In this document: positions 23,665-28,264 of the stretch, piece by piece
Layout of the letters: each line of letters opens with the position of its first letter
Numbering within the stretch: the first letter of the stretch is position 1
DNA from: Acidimicrobiaceae bacterium
GTDB taxonomy: Bacteria > Actinomycetota > Acidimicrobiia > Acidimicrobiales > Bog-793
Assembly: GCA_027306715.1 (NCBI GenBank)
Contig: DAHUZG010000335.1
Location: 1-28,264, forward strand
Length of the DNA: 28,264 nt
Direction of reading: 5' to 3'
The notes under the pieces: model-generated
Database searches by the model: none
Seen by the model: the letters and a program-made list of their open reading frames with translations, nothing else
What the model was told of the DNA's origin: nothing
Position numbers and translations under genes: made by a program

Positions 23665-25293
23665 TTAGAAGTCGTCCATCCCGCCGCCGCCCGGCATCGC
23701 CGGAGCAGCCTTCTCCTCGGGCTTGTCGACGACGACCGCCTCGGTCGTGAGGAAGAGGCCGGCGATCGACGCTGCGTTCTGCAGCGCCGAGCGGGTGACC
23801 TGGGCGGCGTCGATCACGCCGGCCTTGAACAGGTCCTCGTACTCACCCGTGGCGGCGTTCAAGCCCTCGGCGAGGCCCTTCATGTTGCGCACCTTCTCGA
23901 CCACGACGCCGCCCTCGAGGCCGGCGTTGACGGCGATCTGCTTGAGGGGCTCCTCGACGGCCCGGGCCACGATGCGGGCTCCGGTCGCCTCGTCGCCTTC
24001 GAGCTTCTCGGCGCGGTCGAGGATGGCCGCCTGGGCACGCAGCAGCGCAACGCCACCGCCGGGCACGACGCCCTCCTCGATCGCCGCCTTGGTCGTCGAG
24101 ACGGCGTCCTCGATGCGGTGCTTCTTCTCCTTGAGCTCGACCTCGGTGGCCGCGCCGACCTTGATGACCGCCACCCCGCCCGAGAGCTTGGCGAGCCGCT
24201 CCTGCAGCTTCTCGCGGTCGTAGTCGGAGTCGGTGTTCTCGATCTCGGTCTTGATCTGGCTGATCCGGCCCTTGATGTCGGACTCCGAGCCGGCGCCCTC
24301 GACGACGGTCGTCTCGTCCTTGGTGACGACGATCTTGCGGGCACGGCCGAGCAGGTCGAGGGTGACGTTCTCGAGCTTGAGCCCGACCTCTTCGGTGATC
24401 ACCTGGCCGCCGGTGAGGATCGCCATGTCCTGGAGCATCGCCTTGCGGCGCTCACCGAAGCCGGGGGCCTTGACGGCGACCGACTTGAAGGTGCCGCGGA
24501 TCTTGTTGACGACGAGGGTGGCGAGGGCCTCGCCCTCGACGTCCTCGGAGATGATGACGAGGGCCTTGCCGGTCTGCATCACCTTCTCGAGCACGGGCAG
24601 CAGGTCGCGCACGGCCGAGATCTTCGAGCCGTGCAAGAGGATGTAGGGATCCTCGAGGGAGACCTCCATCCGCTCGGCGTCGGTGACGAAGTACGGCGAG
24701 ATGTAGCCCTTGTCGAAGCGCATCCCCTCGACGAGGTCCATCTCCATGCCAAAGGTCTGCGACTCCTCGACGGTGATCACTCCGTCCTTGCCGACCTTGT
24801 CGATCGCCTCGGCGATCATCGAGCCGATCTCGTTGTCGGCCGCCGAGATCGAGGCGACCTGGGCGATCTGGTCCTTCGAGTCGGTGTCGCGGGCGAGCTC
24901 CTTGAGGCTGCCGATCGCCGCCTCGACGGCCGCCTCGATGCCCTTCTTCAACGACATCGGATTGGCGCCGGCAGCGACGTTGCGCAAGCCCTCGCGCACG
25001 AGCGCCCCGGCTAGCACGGTGGCCGTCGTCGTCCCGTCACCGGCGACGTCGTCGGTCTTCTTGGCGACCTCCTTGACGAGCTCGGCGCCGACCTTCTCGA
25101 AGGGTTCCTCGAGCTCGATGTCCTTGGCGATCGATACCCCGTCGTTGGTGATCGTCGGGGCACCCCACTTCTTCTCCAGCACCACGTTGCGGCCCTTCGG
25201 GCCGAGTGTCACCTTGACGGCGTCCACGAGCTGGTTCATGCCGCTCTCGAGCGCCCGTCGGGCCTGCTCGTCGAAGGCAATGAGTTTCGGCAT
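23665..25293 (-). CDS. groL: Chaperonin GroEL (Hsp60)
   Basis: 542 residues, the standard length. ATP-driven folding chamber in the cytoplasm. Visible are the N-terminal KLIAFDEQARRALESGMNQL, nucleotide motif VTLGPKGRNVVLEKKWGAPT, GDGTTTATVLAGALV, the apical domain (GYISPYFVTDAERM) and VVPGGGVALLRA with downstream DEATGARIVARA. The tail is the Gly/Met-rich PGGGGMDDF expected for the chamber interior. ATG 25293 has GGGAGGA 8-9 nt upstream. The gene has its own promoter with a perfect CIRCE element and its own terminator. No groES lies beside it, so this is either the second actinobacterial GroEL copy or a split pair. Confidence 0.97.
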   Translation of the reverse strand: MPKLIAFDEQARRALESGMNQLVDAVKVTLGPKGRNVVLEKKWGAPTITNDGVSIAKDIELEEPFEKVGAELVKEVAKKTDDVAGDGTTTATVLAGALVREGLRNVAAGANPMSLKKGIEAAVEAAIGSLKELARDTDSKDQIAQVASISAADNEIGSMIAEAIDKVGKDGVITVEESQTFGMEMDLVEGMRFDKGYISPYFVTDAERMEVSLEDPYILLHGSKISAVRDLLPVLEKVMQTGKALVIISEDVEGEALATLVVNKIRGTFKSVAVKAPGFGERRKAMLQDMAILTGGQVITEEVGLKLENVTLDLLGRARKIVVTKDETTVVEGAGSESDIKGRISQIKTEIENTDSDYDREKLQERLAKLSGGVAVIKVGAATEVELKEKKHRIEDAVSTTKAAIEEGVVPGGGVALLRAQAAILDRAEKLEGDEATGARIVARAVEEPLKQIAVNAGLEGGVVVEKVRNMKGLAEGLNAATGEYEDLFKAGVIDAAQVTRSALQNAASIAGLFLTTEAVVVDKPEEKAAPAMPGGGGMDDF

Positions 25294-25333
25294 CTGGGTG
25301 GTCCTCCCTCGCCTGCCGGCGCTGCCGAGCGCC

Positions 25334-25360
25334 TTAGCACTCTCTGGTATCGAGTGCTAA
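25334..25360 (-). promoter_or_regulatory. CIRCE operator (HrcA binding site)
   Basis: TTAGCACTC-N9-GAGTGCTAA, a perfect match to the consensus in both 9-nt arms (25334-25342, 25352-25360). HrcA repressor binding here controls heat-shock expression of groEL. hrcA is not in the window. Confidence 0.97.
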
Positions 25361-25387
25361 TGATAGCGCGCCCGCCAGCACTCGCAA
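25360..25387 (-). promoter_or_regulatory. groEL promoter
   Basis: Minus-strand -35 TTGCGA (25387-25382), 16-nt spacer, -10 TATCAT (25365-25360). Transcription would begin near 25353, inside the CIRCE, so the operator lies on the start site and in the 5' leader. Confidence 0.7.
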
Positions 25388-25409
25388 GCCGAGAGCGCCA
25401 CCGTCCCCC

Positions 25410-25508
25410 GGCCGGGCTGCGGCCGGGGCCTTGGCCGGGCTGCGGCCGGGGCTTTGGCGGGGCTGCGGCCGGGGCTTTGGCCGGGCTGCGGCCGGGGCTT
25501 TGGCCGGA
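25410..25508. repeat. 23-bp GC-rich tandem array between cysO and groEL
   Basis: Four units start at 25410, 25433, 25456 and 25479, each 23 bp, plus a 7-bp partial. Units differ at one or two bases (CCTT/CTTT end; one CC to CG). Each has the core GGCTGCGGCCGGGGCTTT, and the first unit can fold as a 9-bp hairpin with the bases before it (25406-25414 with 25420-25428). It lies downstream of the thrC-cysO unit and upstream of the groEL promoter; no gene covers it. Confidence 0.9.
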
Positions 25509-25557
25509 GCCGACGTCGCCGGGAGGTCGGCGAGCTGCGCCGCCAGTTGGCCGCCGG

Positions 25558-25833
25558 CTAGCCGCCGGCGACCGCGGGCACGACCGAGATCGTCTGCCCA
25601 TCGCCCACCTTGGTGTCGAGGCCGTCGAGGAAGCGGATGTCCTCGTCGGCGAGGAAGACGTTGACGAAACGGCGCAGCCGACCGTCGTCGTCGATCAGCC
25701 GCTCGGCGATGCCGGGGTAGGCCGCCTCGAGCGCCGCCAGGGCGTCGCTCACCGAGGCGGCTTCCACCTGCACCTCGCCGGTGCCGCCGGTGAGCGCGCG
25801 GAGCTGGGTCGGGATCCTGACGGTGACGCTCAT
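25558..25833 (-). CDS. cysO: CysO-like sulfur carrier protein (ThiS/MoaD fold)
   Basis: 91 residues ending VVPAVAGG, the C-terminal Gly-Gly that is adenylated and turned to thiocarboxylate. The start MSVTVRIPTQLRALTGG, the middle AYPGIAERLIDDDGRLRRFVNVFLADEDIRF and the last segment resemble mycobacterial CysO much more than MoaD or ThiS. CysO-thiocarboxylate gives sulfur to O-phosphoserine through CysM to make cysteine, and Mec removes the peptide. Neither cysM nor mec is in this window; its partner here is threonine synthase, with which it overlaps by ATGA (25830-25833). A molybdopterin role is possible but less likely. Confidence 0.87.
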   Translation of the reverse strand: MSVTVRIPTQLRALTGGTGEVQVEAASVSDALAALEAAYPGIAERLIDDDGRLRRFVNVFLADEDIRFLDGLDTKVGDGQTISVVPAVAGG

Positions 25834-27158
25834 CGTGGCGCTCCCTCGCTCTCGTGGCCTCCGGCGACCGCGCGCCGGGCGGCGCCCTCGAGGCCCCGCA
25901 AGCCCTCGAGGCCCCGCAGCTCCTCGAGCTCCTCGAACTCTTCGAGCCGCGGACGTATCGTCGCGCTCGGTCCGGCTCGGCCGGCGAGCGCCTCGACGGT
26001 CTTCAGCCCGTTGCCGGTGATGTAGGCGACGACCCGCTCGTCCGAGCGCACGACGCCGGATCGGGCGAGCTTGGCGAGGCAGGCGATCGTCACCCCGCCG
26101 GCGGTCTCGGCGAAGATCCCCTCGGTGCGGGCAAGCAGCTCGATCGCCTCGAGGATCTCGTCGTCGGCCGCCGACTCGATCGCCCCGCCACTCGAGCGGA
26201 CGGTCTCGAGGGCGTAGATCCCGTCGGCCGGGTTGCCGATCGAGAGCGACTTGGCGATCGTCGAGGGCTTGACCGGTCGCACCTGATCGGCACCGGTCGC
26301 GAAGGCCTGCGCCACCGGTGAGCAACCCGTGGCCTGGGCGCCGGAGATGCGTACCGCGCCGTCTCCACCGGGGCCGTCGGCTCCGAGCAGCCCGACCGTG
26401 GCGAGCTCGCGGAAGCCCTTGGCGATCTTCGTCAGCTGCGAGCCGGAGGCGATCGGGACGACGACGTGGTCGGGAGTCTGCCACCCGAGCTGCTCGGCGA
26501 CCTCGAAGGCAAGCGTCTTGGAGCCCTCCGAGTAGTACGGGCGGACGTTGACGTTGACGAAGGCCCAGTCCGGATGCTCGGAGGCGAGCTCGGCGCAGAG
26601 CCGGTTGACGTCGTCGTAGTCGCCGTCGACGGCGATCACCCGTCCGCCGAAGACGGCGGTCATGACGATCTTGGTCTGCTCGAGGTTCGAGGGGATGAAC
26701 ACGTAGGAGTCCATCCCCGCCCGCGCCGCGTGCGCAGCGACGGCGTGGGCGAGGTTGCCCGTGGAGGCGCAGGCGGCCACCTTGAGGCCGAGCTCGCGGG
26801 CCTTGGTCAGCGCCACCGAGACGACGCGGTCCTTGAACGAGCCGGTCGGGTTGCGGGTGTCGTCCTTCAGCCACAGCTCGCCGAGCCCGAGCGCCTCGGC
26901 GAGGCGGTCGGCACGGACGAGCGGGGTGAAGCCGGCCCCGAGATCGACCGCCCCGGCCGGATCGGCCGGCAGCAGGTCGGCGTAGCGCCACATCGTCGGC
27001 GGCCCCTCGGCGATCCGCCGCCACGAGACGGAGGCGGCGATCGCCGCGTAGTCGTAGACGACCTCGAGCGGTCCGAAGCAGTAGTCGCAGGCGTGCAGGG
27101 CCACCGCCGCGTAGCGACGCCCGCACTCACGGCAGCGCAGAGCTTCGACGTGTCCCAT
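25830..27158 (-). CDS. thrC: Threonine synthase (PLP-dependent, zinc-ribbon N terminus)
   Basis: 442 residues, fold-type II PLP enzyme turning O-phosphohomoserine into threonine. Residues 9-27 form a zinc ribbon (C9, C12, C24, C27; CREC...CDYC). PLP lysine is K109 in NPTGSFKDRVV. ASTGNLAHAVAAHAAR is the phosphate/substrate region and PIASGSQLTKIAKGF the Gly-rich PLP loop; KSLSIGNPADGIYAL and FAETAGGVTIACLAKL are typical of ThrC. The C-terminal tail EEFEELEELRGLEGLRGLEG is partly made by an 18-bp duplication. ATG 27158 has GGGAGG 4 nt upstream; the 13-codon upstream extension is unlikely. It overlaps cysO, so the two are made together. Confidence 0.92.
   Translation of the reverse strand: MGHVEALRCRECGRRYAAVALHACDYCFGPLEVVYDYAAIAASVSWRRIAEGPPTMWRYADLLPADPAGAVDLGAGFTPLVRADRLAEALGLGELWLKDDTRNPTGSFKDRVVSVALTKARELGLKVAACASTGNLAHAVAAHAARAGMDSYVFIPSNLEQTKIVMTAVFGGRVIAVDGDYDDVNRLCAELASEHPDWAFVNVNVRPYYSEGSKTLAFEVAEQLGWQTPDHVVVPIASGSQLTKIAKGFRELATVGLLGADGPGGDGAVRISGAQATGCSPVAQAFATGADQVRPVKPSTIAKSLSIGNPADGIYALETVRSSGGAIESAADDEILEAIELLARTEGIFAETAGGVTIACLAKLARSGVVRSDERVVAYITGNGLKTVEALAGRAGPSATIRPRLEEFEELEELRGLEGLRGLEGAARRAVAGGHESEGAPR
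25884..25919 (-). repeat. 18-bp duplication in the thrC tail
   Basis: Plus strand GCCCTCGAGGCCCCGCAA at 25884-25901 and again, one base different, at 25902-25919. It encodes two LRGLEG-type units outside the enzyme core. Confidence 0.85.
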
Positions 27159-27274
27159 GGGACCTCCCTCATCGGTCGGGCATTGGCACCGTCGCACCGC
27201 CTCGGAAAGGATCGGTGCTGGTTGCCGCGGCGTCGCAGGGCCCGTCCCTCGACCGCTCTGGATGATGTGGCGAC

Positions 27275-27303
27275 AGTGTGGCCGATCCGGATCGCCCCGT
27301 CAA
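27275..27303 (-). promoter_or_regulatory. thrC promoter with palindrome in the spacer
   Basis: Minus-strand -35 TTGACG (27303-27298), 17-nt spacer, -10 CACACT (27280-27275). The spacer holds CGATCCGGATCG (27283-27294), a perfect 12-bp palindrome. The leader of about 110 nt includes a tiny ATG-CCC-GAC-CGA-TGA frame just before the ribosome site. No Thr/Met-rich leader peptide or known riboswitch was recognised. Confidence 0.42.
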
Positions 27304-27476
<173 letters not shown>

Positions 27477-27479
27477 ACG

Positions 27480-27508
27480 TTGCTCGTGGGCCGCCGGCAC
27501 GCAAAGAT
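27480..27508 (+). promoter_or_regulatory. Possible leaderless gpgS promoter
   Basis: TTGCTC at 27480-27485, 17-nt spacer, AAAGAT at 27503-27508, then 6 nt to GTG 27515. The -10 is weak at its first base, but spacing matches the other leaderless genes. Confidence 0.35.
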
Positions 27509-27514
27509 CGGGCC

Positions 27515-28264
27515 GTGATCCTCTCCCCGTCGGGGCCGCCCCGCCCCGTCGCCACCTTCGACCACCGCGAGTTCCCCCTCGACCGCCTGCTCGACGAGAA
27601 GGGGACCCGCAGCGTCGCCGTGGTGATCCCGGCGCGCAACGAGGCGGCCACCGTGGCGGGCGTCGTCGCCCCCATAGCCTCGGCGCTCGTCGAGCATGCC
27701 GGCCTCGTCGACGAGATCCTCGTCGTCGACGACGGCTCGACCGACGACACCGCCGCCCGGGCGGCCGCCGCCGGCGCTCGGGTCGTCCGCAGCGCCGCGC
27801 CGGGACCCGACGGTTCCCCGACGAGCCTCGGCAAGGGCGGAGCGATGCGGCGCGGCGTGACGGCCACGTCCTCTGAGCTGATCGTCTTCCTCGACGCCGA
27901 CGTGACGAACCTCCGGCCGCACTTCGTCGCCGGGCTGCTCGGACCGCTGCTCTGCGCGGATGTTTTCGCCCTCGTGAAGGGCGCCTACCTGCGGCCCCTC
28001 GGAGGAGAGCCGAGCGGCGGCGGGCGGGTCACCGAGCTCGTCGCCAAGCCGATGCTCTCCCTGCTCTTCCCTGAGCTGACCGGGATCGAGCAGCCGCTCG
28101 CCGGCGAGACCGCGCTACGGCGGGAGCTGCTCGACCAGATCGACCTCGCCGACGGGTACGGAGTGGAGATCGCGCTCCTCATCGACACCGCCGAGCGCCT
28201 CGGCGCCGGCGCCGTCGCACAGGTCGACCTCGGCGTGCGCGCCCATCGCAACCGCACCCTCGGT
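27515..28264 (+). CDS. gpgS: Glucosyl-3-phosphoglycerate synthase GpgS (5' part)
   Basis: The first 250 codons; the gene runs past the window end. GT-A fold glycosyltransferase (family GT81 type) that moves glucose from an NDP-glucose donor to 3-phosphoglycerate, the first step to glucosylglycerate and, in mycobacteria, to methylglucose lipopolysaccharide. Motifs: VAVVIPARNEAATVAGVV, EILVVDDGSTDDTAA, the LGKGGAMRRGV loop, IVFLDADVTN (the D-x-D metal site), FALVKGAYLRPL, GGGRVTELVAKPMLSLLFPELT, QPLAGETALRRELL, YGVEIALLIDTAERLG and QVDLGVRAHRNRTL. These follow mycobacterial GpgS closely. GTG 27515 (VILSPSGPP) is the likely start, with no ribosome site but a possible promoter 6 nt upstream. Confidence 0.92.
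   Translation, partial: MILSPSGPPRPVATFDHREFPLDRLLDEKGTRSVAVVIPARNEAATVAGVVAPIASALVEHAGLVDEILVVDDGSTDDTAARAAAAGARVVRSAAPGPDGSPTSLGKGGAMRRGVTATSSELIVFLDADVTNLRPHFVAGLLGPLLCADVFALVKGAYLRPLGGEPSGGGRVTELVAKPMLSLLFPELTGIEQPLAGETALRRELLDQIDLADGYGVEIALLIDTAERLGAGAVAQVDLGVRAHRNRTLG

Noticed and set aside
25410..25508. CRISPR repeats
   Set aside because: Units follow one another directly without unique spacers, and there are no cas genes.
25558..25833. MoaD (molybdopterin synthase small subunit) or ThiS
   Set aside because: Start and end sequences match CysO better and no moa or thi genes are in the window, though the fold is the same.

Overview
This window is chromosomal DNA from a high-GC Gram-positive bacterium. 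Several markers point to Actinomycetota: a CarD-type RNA polymerase binding protein, a ClpC/RadA/DisA cluster, a CysO-like sulfur carrier ending in AVAGG, a HemQ-type coproheme decarboxylase, a GpgS-type glucosyl-3-phosphoglycerate synthase, a bifunctional PutA, and many start codons placed where transcription should begin. A deep lineage such as Acidimicrobiia would fit, but that placement is inference. No phage, insertion sequence, CRISPR array, rRNA or tRNA was seen.

Layout. 1-928: the end of a LivG-like and a complete LivF-like branched-chain amino-acid ABC ATPase, facing a long-chain polyprenyl diphosphate synthase (966-1961, minus). 2319-10277: a conserved stress, DNA-integrity and isoprenoid block, clpC - radA - disA - carD - ispD - ispF - rlmB, all plus strand; ispD/ispF/rlmB overlap by 4 nt each. 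10441-17354: three minus-strand genes for citrate synthase, a 14-TM-type MFS exporter and bifunctional proline catabolic PutA. PutA makes glutamate, which feeds the TCA cycle that citrate synthase drives. 17510-20088: small single genes (GNAT acetyltransferase, PAC2 protein, Nudix hydrolase, a 71-residue Cys-rich protein). 20150-21977: a minus-strand operon hemQ - larE-like - NIL-domain protein with overlapping stop/start codons. 22023-23495: a second MFS exporter. 23665-25293: groEL with a perfect CIRCE operator. 25558-27158: threonine synthase translationally coupled to a CysO-like sulfur carrier. 27515-28264: start of gpgS, running off the window.

Two themes deserve attention. First, about half of the promoters seen have a TAnnnT -10 box 6 to 8 nt before an ATG/GTG, so many mRNAs are probably leaderless; this also settles several start codons, for example disA and the polyprenyl synthase. 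Second, the sequence carries many short GC-rich tandem repeats (6, 14/15, 15, 16, 18 and 23 bp). Two lie at gene starts: a chain of overlapping mini-ORFs that ends on the ispD start codon, and thirteen GGCAAC hexamers directly upstream of the gpgS promoter. Two separate sulfur-transfer modules (LarE-like with a NIL protein, and CysO with ThrC) are the best candidates for less-described biochemistry.
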